Source of the DNA: Microbacterium telephonicum
GTDB taxonomy: Bacteria; Actinomycetota; Actinomycetes; Actinomycetales; Microbacteriaceae
DNA length: 64,000 nt
Assembly (NCBI RefSeq): GCF_003651225.1
Contig: NZ_RCDB01000004.1
Coordinates: 62,001-126,000, forward strand
Reading direction: 5' to 3'
In this document: positions 8,123-15,674 of the stretch, in pieces
Layout of the letters: the number at the start of each line of letters is the position of its first letter
Numbering within the stretch: the first letter of the stretch is position 1
The notes under the pieces: generated by a model
Seen by the model: the letters and a program-made list of their open reading frames with translations, nothing else
Databases searched by the model: none
What the model was told of the DNA's origin: nothing
Made by a program: the position numbers and the translations under genes

Positions 8123-8590
8123 ATGACGATCGCCACGGCCGACCTGTACGACGAGCGCGGCGACGCGCTCGACTCTCTCGCGCTGCAGCTGCAGGACATC
8201 GGTGGGCGGGTCGCGTTCGACGGCCCGGTGCGCACCGTGCGGTGCCACCGTGACAACGCGCTCGTGAAGCAGGTGCTCGCGACGCCGGGCGGCGGGGCGG
8301 TGCTCGTCGTGGACGGCGGCGGGTCGCTCGAGTCGGCGCTGGTCGGCGATCTGATCGCGGCATCCGCCGTCGCGAACGGCTGGGCGGGGATCATCGTGCA
8401 CGGTGCGATCCGCGACCGCGCCGCGATCGGGCAGCTTCCGCTGGGCGTCAAGGCGCTCGGCTCCAATCCGCGCAAGAGCGCGAAGGACGGCGTCGGCGAG
8501 CTCGACGTGCCGGTGACGATCGCCGGTGTGCAGTTCCGCCCCGGCGCGCACGTGTGGGCCGACGCCGACGGCGTACTCGTCGACCGCTGA
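8123..8590 (+). CDS. rraA: RraA-family protein (regulator of RNase E / aldolase-like fold)
   Basis: 155 residues, the standard RraA length. Recognisable blocks are TADLYDERGD at the N-terminus, GPVRTVRC, GGGAVLVVDGGGSLESALVGD around residues 53-73, and GWAGIIVHGAIRDRAAI around 87-103. In E. coli RraA binds RNase E and dampens its activity; many actinobacterial homologues may instead be 4-hydroxy-4-methyl-2-oxoglutarate aldolase-like. TAGCGT at 8111-8116 lies 6 nt before the ATG (leaderless). It stands alone, followed by repeat elements. Confidence 0.88.
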   Translation: MTIATADLYDERGDALDSLALQLQDIGGRVAFDGPVRTVRCHRDNALVKQVLATPGGGAVLVVDGGGSLESALVGDLIAASAVANGWAGIIVHGAIRDRAAIGQLPLGVKALGSNPRKSAKDGVGELDVPVTIAGVQFRPGAHVWADADGVLVDR

Positions 8591-8611
8591 CTCGCGCCGC
8601 GCCGGACGGGC

Positions 8612-8650
8612 TTCGGGCGTTTCGACTCGCTCCGCTCGCTCAGCGACCGG
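8612..8650. repeat. TTTCGACTCG...CTCAGCGACCGG palindromic repeat, single copy
   Basis: One copy of the GTTTCGACTCGCTCCGCTCG / CTCAGCGACCGG unit that recurs at 35651, 58617-58960 and 60562-60720. The middle (GCGAG/CTCGC-type) can form a hairpin. It lies just after the rraA stop. Confidence 0.75.
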
Positions 8651-8685
8651 GGGTGTGGGTGCGCTGACCCGTGCCGCAAGACCCC

Positions 8686-8788
8686 GCGACTTCGCCGGTT
8701 CCCCCGCGAGTTCGCCGCTCCGGCCGCGACCTCGCCGGCGATATCGGCGCGGAACCGGCGAAGTCGGCGCGGGACCGGCGAACTCGGC
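8686..8788. repeat. Multi-arm palindrome (GCGAnnTCGCCG family)
   Basis: GACTTCGCCGGTTCC (8688-8702) has an exact reverse complement at 8751-8765, and GAGTTCGCCG (8708-8717) at 8776-8785. A third arm, GACCTCGCCGGCGATATCGG, folds on itself in the centre. The arm order a-b-c-c'-a'-b' is not a simple hairpin. It sits between rraA and the VOC gene; no ORF is supported here. Confidence 0.7.
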
Positions 8789-8858
8789 GTTCGGGGGAAG
8801 GGGTTGCGCGGGCCGGGGCGGCGGGTCACGGTGGAACCATCCACGGGAGGAGCACGTC

Positions 8859-9239
8859 ATGATCGCCTTCGAGTCCGCCTTCGCCGGATTCTCCGTCGAC
8901 GACATCGCCGCCGCGGAGACGTTCTACCGCGACACGCTCGGGCTGGAGGTGGTGCTGGGCGAGATGGGCATCCTCGAGATCACGCTGCCCGGCGGCTGGA
9001 ACACCATCGCCTACCCGAAGGAGGATCACGTGCCGGCGACGTTCACGATCCTCAACCTCGTGGTGTCCGACATCGACGCCGCCGTCGACGCCCTGAACGC
9101 GGCCGGCGTCGAGACGAAGATCTACCGCGACCCCGACTTCGGCACCGACGAACGCGGCATCGCCCGCGGCAACGGCGGTCCCGAGATCGCGTGGTTCCGC
9201 GACCCCGCCGGGAACGTCATCTCGGTCATCGTCGACTGA
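8859..9239 (+). CDS. VOC-superfamily protein (glyoxalase/bleomycin-resistance fold)
   Basis: 126 residues, one VOC unit. FAGFSVDDIAAAETFYRDTLG at the N-terminus and WFRDPAGNVISVIVD at the C-terminus are the characteristic beta-alpha-beta-beta-beta edge motifs. Such proteins are metal-dependent lyases, dioxygenases or drug-binding proteins; which one cannot be told. The ATG at 8859 is preceded by the ribosome site GGGAGG. Its last 50 bases plus 3 more are duplicated exactly at 11304-11356, on the far side of the next gene. Confidence 0.85.
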   Translation: MIAFESAFAGFSVDDIAAAETFYRDTLGLEVVLGEMGILEITLPGGWNTIAYPKEDHVPATFTILNLVVSDIDAAVDALNAAGVETKIYRDPDFGTDERGIARGNGGPEIAWFRDPAGNVISVIVD

Positions 9240-9243
9240 CGAC
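9191..9243 (+). repeat. 53-bp direct repeat, left copy (VOC gene 3' end)
   Basis: Bases 9191-9243, from GTGGTTCCGC to GACTGACGAC, are identical over 53 bp to 11304-11356. This copy encodes the last residues of the VOC protein and its stop. Identity stops sharply on both sides. The two copies bracket a 2,060-bp segment holding only the M23 peptidase gene. Confidence 0.95.
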
Positions 9244-9251
9244 TGCGCCGC

Positions 9252-11234
9252 TCACCGTGCGAGTTCAGCCAGACGTCTGGCGACGGTTTCACTGACGGCG
9301 TCTGCGGCACCCAGAAGAGAGACTCGGGCCGGCGAGAGCTGAGCGACCAGATCGGCGGTGTTCGAGGGTAGCGCGCCCTGCTGTGCGATCAACAGAGGGG
9401 CGACTGCCGCCGCGGCTGCCGCAGCCCCGGAGACCGCGTCCGGGAAGCGTTCGCCGCTTGCTACGTATACACGTTCCGCCGGCGCGATCCCGGTCGACCG
9501 CACGATGGCGGCGGACGTCCCGAACCGGTCGGCGCCTGATACCCGATCCACGGGAGAGCCCGTATGCGCCCAGATATGGTTCAAAGTGGCCGCCGAGATC
9601 GAGGCGGAGTCCCCGACGATCACGATCCGCTGAGGTCGGAGTCGCTTCAACTCAGTCATCGTCGCCGTCGGCACTTCGTCGCGAAGGGCGAGCACTACAG
9701 GGCCTTTGGCTGTTGCCGCTGCGCTGAGAGCATCGGGATAGTTGGCGCCAGTCGCGACGTAGACAAGGGCCTGACCTGGATCGAATGCCATCTCTGAAAG
9801 CATGGCCGCCGTCTGAAAGCGATCGACCCCACCGACGCGCCGTACCTCCGGCGCGAGAGCCTCGAGTCGGTCGGCGACGCTCGCCGAGATCGAAGCCGTC
9901 GACCCGACCACGACGATCTCACGTGGCTGGAGCCGTCGGATCTCCTGCTCGATGTCGACCGGCAAAGCGTCCCGTTCCGTGAGGAGCACTGGACCCGCGC
10001 CGCGGCTCGCGGCGGAGGCGGTTAGCGCGTCCGGGAAGTCTGCTCCGGTGGCGACCAGCACTCTGTCCACCGGCGCGACGAATGTTGCGGCCGAAATCAT
10101 CGCAGACGTCTGGTACCGGTCGACACCCCCGTATCTCGTCACGGGGGTGGGCACCTGCACCGAGGTGCTGGATCGGACCTCTGGCCAGTAACCAGTGCGT
10201 CGTCCTTCGGAAACGACCGTCAGTTGGGCGCCGCGATCGGACTTCGTGACCAGATACTCGCGATTGGTCGCACCCGGGATACTGCTGCCGTCTCGTTTCC
10301 ACTGATACGTGAAAGTGGCGACCGGTTGCCAATCGGCTACTTCCGCAGTGAGCACGTTCGCCACGTCGGGCAGCCCTTGGATTCTCGGCGCCGGAGTCGA
10401 ACTGAACCTTTGGGGAGTGGGTGTGGTGGACGTCAGACAACACCCCCAGTTCCGGAAGATCACGTTCCCTGCGAGGTCATGCCAAGTGCCCTGGTGCAGC
10501 GCACTTCCCTGCCGGATCACATAGTCGCCGAACCGCATTCCGTCGACCGGGTGATAGGGTCGCTGCGTTCCGGGGCCGGGCTGGGGCGCATCGCCGTGGA
10601 GGATCGAAAGGTGGACGTGCGGGCCATTGGATGACCCCCCGCACGGAAGAGTGTTCCCCGCTTCGCCGAGGTAAGCCCCCGCGGGCACCCATTGACCGAT
10701 GAGGTGCTCTTGAGCGCCCGCCAGGTGGTAGTACTCGGATTTCCACCCGCCGCCGTGGTCGATACCGAGAAACCAACCATTCGGGCATGTGACTCGATAC
10801 ACGCGTCCCTCGGCGACGGCGACCACGCGCCGGTTCGGACTAGACCCCGGCGCGAAATCCAACGCGCCCCATGCCGTTCCGTCGCTATCGCGGTGGGGCC
10901 CGCCCGCTGACCAGCGCTGACCCGGCTCGAATGGAAGATGCCAGATCGGGGCCGCCAGCCCACGAGACATCTGACGCGAAGGGAAATCCATCGGTTCGTC
11001 CCAGGGCTCGATCGTCAGCGGTTCGGTCGGACCGGAGTGGTCGTGAACATCTTCTTCGGGGTGAGGTGGGGTTGCACCCTCGTCCGGTGCGGGAGTCACC
11101 GGGGGCGTGGGAGTCGACGCTGCGGTCGCGGGTCCTGTCGGTGTCTGGACGTCGGCCGCTGCAGGAACAGGAGTCAGTGCGAGCGCGGCGACCATCGTCA
11201 GGGTGATGAAGACTGTGCGACGTGGGGGAGACAA
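9252..11234 (-). CDS. Secreted M23 (LytM) endopeptidase with three cell-wall-binding repeats
   Basis: 660 residues. An N-terminal Sec signal peptide (positive MSPPRR, hydrophobic core ~8-22, AAAD cleavage region ~25-28) is followed by a Pro/Thr linker, then an M23 domain (~95-235) with zinc ligands HRDSDG (His114), Asp126 in WGALDF and HVH at 206-208. A linker domain precedes three CW_binding_2 (PF04122-like) repeats beginning RYGGVDRYQT, RRVGGVDRFQT and RVSGADRFGT. It would cut peptidoglycan cross-links at the cell surface. The TTG start is supported by GGAGGT 6 nt upstream. Sampled GC is near 60% against about 73% for neighbours, and the gene is flanked by 53-bp direct repeats, so acquisition is likely. 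Confidence 0.9.
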   Translation of the reverse strand: MSPPRRTVFITLTMVAALALTPVPAAADVQTPTGPATAASTPTPPVTPAPDEGATPPHPEEDVHDHSGPTEPLTIEPWDEPMDFPSRQMSRGLAAPIWHLPFEPGQRWSAGGPHRDSDGTAWGALDFAPGSSPNRRVVAVAEGRVYRVTCPNGWFLGIDHGGGWKSEYYHLAGAQEHLIGQWVPAGAYLGEAGNTLPCGGSSNGPHVHLSILHGDAPQPGPGTQRPYHPVDGMRFGDYVIRQGSALHQGTWHDLAGNVIFRNWGCCLTSTTPTPQRFSSTPAPRIQGLPDVANVLTAEVADWQPVATFTYQWKRDGSSIPGATNREYLVTKSDRGAQLTVVSEGRRTGYWPEVRSSTSVQVPTPVTRYGGVDRYQTSAMISAATFVAPVDRVLVATGADFPDALTASAASRGAGPVLLTERDALPVDIEQEIRRLQPREIVVVGSTASISASVADRLEALAPEVRRVGGVDRFQTAAMLSEMAFDPGQALVYVATGANYPDALSAAATAKGPVVLALRDEVPTATMTELKRLRPQRIVIVGDSASISAATLNHIWAHTGSPVDRVSGADRFGTSAAIVRSTGIAPAERVYVASGERFPDAVSGAAAAAAAVAPLLIAQQGALPSNTADLVAQLSPARVSLLGAADAVSETVARRLAELAR

Positions 11235-11303
11235 GCGCGGACCTCCGGGACGGATCTCGACACGCTAGCGCGGTTGATCACGCGCTGCGAATGTCATCCA
11301 CAG

Positions 11304-11356
11304 GTGGTTCCGCGACCCCGCCGGGAACGTCATCTCGGTCATCGTCGACTGACGAC
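11304..11356 (+). repeat. 53-bp direct repeat, right copy
   Basis: An exact second copy of 9191-9243, including the codons for the VOC C-terminus and the TGA. It is not attached to any VOC reading frame here, so it is a duplicated fragment. The hairpin terminator at 11358 begins two bases after it. Confidence 0.95.
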
Positions 11357-11357
11357 A

Positions 11358-11398
11358 GCGGGGTGGGCCGTCGCCCCGACGGCGACGACCCACCCCGC
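11358..11398. terminator. Strong hairpin terminator, probably originally shared by VOC gene and ABC operon
   Basis: GCGGGGTGGGCCGTCGCC (11358-11375) pairs with GGCGACGACCCACCCCGC (11381-11398): 18 bp with one mismatch and a 5-nt loop. No U-tract is obvious. It lies 2 bp past the right direct repeat and 12 bp before the permease stop, as expected for a bidirectional terminator between convergent genes. Confidence 0.7.
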
Positions 11399-11409
11399 AA
11401 CCGCGTGTG

Positions 11410-12501
11410 TCAGGCCTTCAGGGCGTCGCCGAGCTTGACGCGGGCACCCATGCGCAGGATCGAGTTCTCGTAGATCTTCGCGCCGATGACGATCGCGGCG
11501 ACGCAGGTCGCGAGCAGCACGACGAGCGAGGCGAGCGGCTCCCACCACTGCGCTTCGCCGAGGAAGATGCGCACCGGCATCCCGACCGGCGCCGAGAACG
11601 GCACGTACGACAGGATCGTCATCACGACGGGGTTGTCGTTGAAGAAGATCACGAGGAAGTACGGCGCCATCACGAGCATCATCAGCGGCGTCGTGGTCGA
11701 CCCGATGTCCTCCTGGCGCGAGACCATCGCGGCCGCCGCGGCGAACAGCGACGCCAGCAGCACGAAGCCGAACAGGAAGAACACCGCGAACCACACGAGC
11801 GGCGCGCCGAGACCGGCGAGCACCTCGGTCTGCCCCGTGACGGTGAGTCCGATCACCGCGATCGCCGCGAGTCCCAGGATCTGTCCCATCGCGAGGATGG
11901 TGTTGCCCACGACCTTGCCGGCCAGCAGCGCGCGCGTCGGGATCGCCGAGATGAGCAGCTCGACCACGCGCGTCTGCTTCTCCTCGACGACGGATTGCGC
12001 GATCGTCGCCCCGAAGTTGAGGGCGGCCGTGAAGAAGACCAGCCCGAACCCGAGCGCGACGAGGTAGCGCAGCGCCTCGTTGGTCTCATCGGGGTTGAGC
12101 AGCTCGACCGGCGGCGTGACGCTCAGCATTCCGACGAGCCCCGTCGGAGCGCTGTCGTCGGCGACGACGGTGTAGTCGAAGGGCGCCGGGCCGCCGGGGA
12201 CGATCGCCGCGTCGACGTCGCCCGAGCGCACCAGCTCTTCGGCCTCGTCGGCGGAGGTGGCCTCGGTGAGTTCCACGGCCGAGTCCATCCCGCTGAGCAC
12301 CGACGCCGTCTCGCTCGTCACGGCGACCTTCGTGCGCGAATCGGACTGCGCCGCGAAGCCGCCCCAGATCACGGCCACCAGTGCGATCGCGAACAGGATG
12401 CCGGTGGAGATCAGGAAGGCCTTGCTGCGCAGCTTCGAGCCGACCTCGCGTTCGGTGACGAGCCAGACGCTCTGGGCGAAGGAGGGGGATGAGGTGTTCA
12501 C
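11410..12501 (-). CDS. ABC-2 type (NatB-like) exporter permease
   Basis: 363 residues. One transmembrane helix near residues 25-45 is followed by a ~120-residue extracytoplasmic domain and then about five helices (from YLVALGFGLVFFTAALNF onward), the NatB/ABC-2 layout. The conserved VVEEKQTRVVELLISAIPTR loop is typical of this family. The GTG at 12501 overlaps the stop of the ATPase gene by 4 bp (GTGA), so the two are coupled. Probably exports an ion, drug or lipid; substrate not deducible. Confidence 0.87.
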   Translation of the reverse strand: MNTSSPSFAQSVWLVTEREVGSKLRSKAFLISTGILFAIALVAVIWGGFAAQSDSRTKVAVTSETASVLSGMDSAVELTEATSADEAEELVRSGDVDAAIVPGGPAPFDYTVVADDSAPTGLVGMLSVTPPVELLNPDETNEALRYLVALGFGLVFFTAALNFGATIAQSVVEEKQTRVVELLISAIPTRALLAGKVVGNTILAMGQILGLAAIAVIGLTVTGQTEVLAGLGAPLVWFAVFFLFGFVLLASLFAAAAAMVSRQEDIGSTTTPLMMLVMAPYFLVIFFNDNPVVMTILSYVPFSAPVGMPVRIFLGEAQWWEPLASLVVLLATCVAAIVIGAKIYENSILRMGARVKLGDALKA

Positions 12502-13382
12502 TGGATGACCTCCTTGAAGATCTGGGCGAGGGTCGGATGCCGGGGCGCGAAGCTCGCGACGTCGCCCGCGGCGACGGCGCGCTGCAGGATGCGCTGCACG
12601 GTCTCGTCGGTGTCGGCGTCGAACAGGGCGTAGCCGCCGTCGAACTCGAGCACCTCGACGCCCGCTTCGCCGCGCAGCCAGCCGGCGTCGCCGGTGGAGA
12701 CGAGCTCGTAACGACGCTGCGCGTGCTCGGCGCGCAGTCCGTCGCGCGTCCCGGCGGCGCGGATGGTGCCGCCGGCGATGATGACGAGGTCGTCGCACAG
12801 CCGCTCGACGACGTCGAGCTGGTGCGACGAGAAGAGCACGCCCACCCCCTGGGCGGCCCGCGCCTGCAGCACGCCCGCGACGACGTCGACGGCGAGTGGG
12901 TCGAGGCCGGAGAACGGCTCGTCCAGGATGAGCACGCGCGGTTCGTGCACGAGCGCCGCGGCGATCTGCGCGCGCTGCTGGTTGCCGAGCGAGAGGGTCT
13001 CGATGTTGTCGTCGAGACGCTCGCCGAGGCCCAGTTCCTCGAGCAGGCCCGTCGCGCGGGTCGTGGCATCCGCCTTCGAGAAGCCGTGCAGGCGCGCGAG
13101 GTAGACGATGTGCTCGAGCACCTTCATCTTCGGGTACAGGCCGCGCTCTTCGGGCATGTAGCCGAAGCGGCGGCGGTCGCCCGACGTGACGGTGGTTCCG
13201 TCGAGTGTGACGGTGCCGGCATCCCGCGACAGCACGCCGAGCACGATGCGCATCGTCGTGGTCTTGCCGGCGCCGTTGCCCCCGACGAATCCGGTGAGCC
13301 GGCCGTCGGGCACGGTGAACCCGATGTCGTCGAGCACACGGCGCGTGCCGTAGCTCTTGGTGATCCCGGACAGTTCCAGCAT
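12498..13382 (-). CDS. ABC exporter ATP-binding protein (NatA-like)
   Basis: 294 residues with Walker A GGNGAGKTT (~34-42), a Q-loop replaced by the YMPEERGLYPKM variant common in NatA-like ATPases, the signature region LSLGNQQRAQIAAAL, Walker B VLILDEPFSGLD and the switch His in FSSHQLDVVERLCDD. A C-terminal ~80-residue extension is usual for this subfamily. A ribosome site AGGAGG lies 5 nt before the ATG. It forms a coupled pair with the NatB-like permease downstream. Confidence 0.9.
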   Translation of the reverse strand: MLELSGITKSYGTRRVLDDIGFTVPDGRLTGFVGGNGAGKTTTMRIVLGVLSRDAGTVTLDGTTVTSGDRRRFGYMPEERGLYPKMKVLEHIVYLARLHGFSKADATTRATGLLEELGLGERLDDNIETLSLGNQQRAQIAAALVHEPRVLILDEPFSGLDPLAVDVVAGVLQARAAQGVGVLFSSHQLDVVERLCDDLVIIAGGTIRAAGTRDGLRAEHAQRRYELVSTGDAGWLRGEAGVEVLEFDGGYALFDADTDETVQRILQRAVAAGDVASFAPRHPTLAQIFKEVIQ

Positions 13383-13616
13383 CCGATCCTCCTGCGCTGT
13401 CGATGGTGCGGCTCGAGCCGAGTCCGACCATTCCCGACGCTACGGGCCCGGTGCCGCCCGGGTATCCCCCGCAGGGCGGGTTCTGCGTCTCCACCGCGCG
13501 GCGGAGCGGTGCGAGCCGGGGCCGGCTCCCACACGGACATCCGGCTCAGCCGATTCACAGCATCCGGCAATCTTCCGTCCATGCGGTGGCCAGACCACGG
13601 GTCTAGGCTCCCCGCT

Positions 13617-14948
13617 GTGACCGCTGCTACGGATCGTGTGCGACCCTTGTCCCGTCCCGGCGGAGTCTTCGACCGTGCGCGCGCGTTCGCCTTCACCCGA
13701 CGCGGTCTCGTCACCGGCTGGGCGGCCCTGCATCTCGCCTACGCGCTGAGCCTGCTGCCGATCCTGCTCGTGGGCGGCACGGAGGGAGACCTGCCGCTTT
13801 ACCGGCAGTGGGCGCAGGAGGCGCTGCACGGCGTCATCCCCGTCTTCGACGAGCCGTGGGTGTACCCCGCCGGCGCGCTCGTGCCGATCATGCTGTCGAT
13901 CCTCGCGGGGCCGTGGGCGTTCCAGCTGGTCTGGCTCGTGCTGCTATCGGCCGGCAACCTCGCCGCCCTCGCGGCGATCACCGGCGGATTCCGCCGCCGC
14001 AGCGCCTACCCCGCTGCCTGGTACTGGCTGCTGATCGTGCTGCTGCTCGCGCCGGTCTCGATGCTGCGCCTCGAGGGCGCGGCCGCCCCGTTCGCGATCG
14101 CGGGACTCGTCTGGGTCGTCCGACGACCCGCCGTCGCGGGCGTGATGCTGGCCGCCGCGACGTGGATCAAGGTGTGGCCTGCCGCCCTGGCCGCGGCCGC
14201 GGTCACCGTCGCACGCACGCGGACGCGCATCATCGTGGGCGGTGTCGCCCTCAGCGCCGGGATCGTCGCGGTCGTCGCGATCGGCGGCGGCGCCGCCAAC
14301 ATCCTGAGCTTCGCGACGATCCAGACCGACCGGGCGCTCCAGCTCGAGGCCCCTGTCGCGACGCCGTGGGTGTGGGCGACGGTGCTCGGAATCCCGGGCG
14401 CCGAGATCCGTCAGAACTGGTACCTCGCGACGCGCGAGGTCGCCGGCCCCGGAGCGCACCTCGCCGCCGATCTCGTCGGCATCATGATGCCGATCTCGGT
14501 CGTCGTGCTCGTCGCCCTGCTATGGCTGGCGCGTTCGCGCGCTCAGCGTTCGGGCGTGCTCACGCCCGAACTGGAGCAGCGCCTGATCGTGCGCGGCGCG
14601 TTCGCGGTGACGGCGGCCCTGATCGTCTTCAACAAGGTGGGCTCGCCGCAGTACATGCTGTGGCTCGCGCCGGTCGTCGCCGTCGGTCTCGCGATCGACT
14701 ACGAGGGGTGGCGCAAGCCCGCGACGTGGATGGCGCTGACCTGTCTGCTGACCACGCTGATCTTCCCGATCCTCTACCTGCCGCTCATCGACGCCGACCC
14801 GACCGCCGCCGGAATCCTGCTGCTGCGCAACGGGATCGTGATCGGCATGTTCGTGTGGAGCGTCGTCTGGCTCGTCAAGGCCGCGCTGCCCTCGCGGGCC
14901 GTCGCGCAGCCGGCATCCGCCCTGCTGCCGCAGCCCGCCGCCGTCTGA
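13617..14948 (+). CDS. GT87-like polyprenol-phosphate-mannose-dependent glycosyltransferase
   Basis: 443 residues with about ten transmembrane helices. Acidic residues just after helix 1 (GGTEGDLPLYRQWAQEAL) fit the catalytic first loop of GT-C enzymes, and NKVGSPQYMLWLAPVVAVG is a conserved late loop. The GT87 family (DUF2029) includes mycobacterial alpha-mannosyltransferases of lipoglycan synthesis; sugar and acceptor here are unknown. The GTG start follows TAGGCT (13604-13609) by 7 nt, indicating a leaderless transcript and ruling out the much longer open frame upstream. Confidence 0.78.
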   Translation: MTAATDRVRPLSRPGGVFDRARAFAFTRRGLVTGWAALHLAYALSLLPILLVGGTEGDLPLYRQWAQEALHGVIPVFDEPWVYPAGALVPIMLSILAGPWAFQLVWLVLLSAGNLAALAAITGGFRRRSAYPAAWYWLLIVLLLAPVSMLRLEGAAAPFAIAGLVWVVRRPAVAGVMLAAATWIKVWPAALAAAAVTVARTRTRIIVGGVALSAGIVAVVAIGGGAANILSFATIQTDRALQLEAPVATPWVWATVLGIPGAEIRQNWYLATREVAGPGAHLAADLVGIMMPISVVVLVALLWLARSRAQRSGVLTPELEQRLIVRGAFAVTAALIVFNKVGSPQYMLWLAPVVAVGLAIDYEGWRKPATWMALTCLLTTLIFPILYLPLIDADPTAAGILLLRNGIVIGMFVWSVVWLVKAALPSRAVAQPASALLPQPAAV

Positions 14949-14984
14949 CGCTCGCGGCAGTCGCCGACCCGGCACCGCCGGGCT

Positions 14985-15674
14985 TCAGGCCAGCCCGTTG
15001 CGGTGCGCGTAGACGACGGCCGCCACGCGGTCGCGCGCGCCGATCTTCTGCAGCACGTTCGACACGTGCGTCTTCACCGTCGCCTCGCCGATGTAGAGGC
15101 GCTGGGCGATCTCGGCGTTGCTCAGCGCCTGCGCGAGCAGATGGAGCACCTCCGATTCGCGTTCGGTGAGCTCGGCGGTGATCGTGACGGCCGCTCCCGT
15201 GGTCGCTGCCGATCCGGCCACGGATGCCGGTGCGGATGCGGGGGCGACGAAACGCTCGATGACGCGCTTGGTCACCTCGGGCGCCAGCAGGGCGTCGCCG
15301 GCGGCGGCGGCCCGCACCGCCGCGACGAGCTCCTCCGGGCCCGCGTTCTTCAGCAGGAATCCGCTCGCCCCCGCCGACAGCGCCTGGAACAGGTAGTCGT
15401 CGCGGTCGAACGTGGTCACGATGACGACGGATGCCGTCACCGCCGCGTCGGCGACGATCCGGCGGGTGGCCTCGATGCCGTCCATGTCGGGCATCTGCAC
15501 GTCCATGCAGATGACGTCGGGCTGCAGTCGCGTCGCCGCGACGATCGCCGCGGCGCCGTCGGCGGCCTCGCCGACGACCTCGATGGCGTCGGCGCTGTCG
15601 AGGATCATGCGGAATCCGGCACGCATGACGGCGTGGTCGTCGACCAGCAGCACCCGGATCGCGTCGCCGCTCAC
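14985..15674 (-). CDS. NarL/LuxR-family response regulator
   Basis: 229 residues. The receiver domain (~1-125) has the acidic pair VDDH, the phospho-acceptor Asp in [13 protein letters not shown], a conserved [10 protein letters not shown] and the Lys in [11 protein letters not shown]. An Ala-rich linker leads to a LuxR helix-turn-helix: [20 protein letters not shown] with [17 protein letters not shown]. The GTG start overlaps the kinase stop by 4 bp, so kinase and regulator are co-translated. Target genes are unknown; the adjacent glycosyltransferase and ABC exporter are candidates only by position. Confidence 0.92.
   Translation of the reverse strand: MSGDAIRVLLVDDHAVMRAGFRMILDSADAIEVVGEAADGAAAIVAATRLQPDVICMDVQMPDMDGIEATRRIVADAAVTASVVIVTTFDRDDYLFQALSAGASGFLLKNAGPEELVAAVRAAAAGDALLAPEVTKRVIERFVAPASAPASVAGSAATTGAAVTITAELTERESEVLHLLAQALSNAEIAQRLYIGEATVKTHVSNVLQKIGARDRVAAVVYAHRNGLA

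Noticed and set aside
7981..8253. 90-codon plus-strand frame (MHLRCVPAGCETSAV...)
   Set aside because: It overlaps the first 130 bp of rraA in another frame, its tail is Arg-rich shadow sequence, and no ribosome site or -10 supports it.
9244..11303. Insertion sequence or integrative element
   Set aside because: No transposase, integrase or terminal inverted repeats; only the direct repeats and one cargo gene. Reported as a finding without naming an element class.
12489..13616. Long plus-strand open frame running into the glycosyltransferase gene
   Set aside because: It is antisense to the ABC ATPase; Arg/Glu/Asp-rich composition is typical of high-GC shadows. The real start is the GTG at 13617 after TAGGCT.
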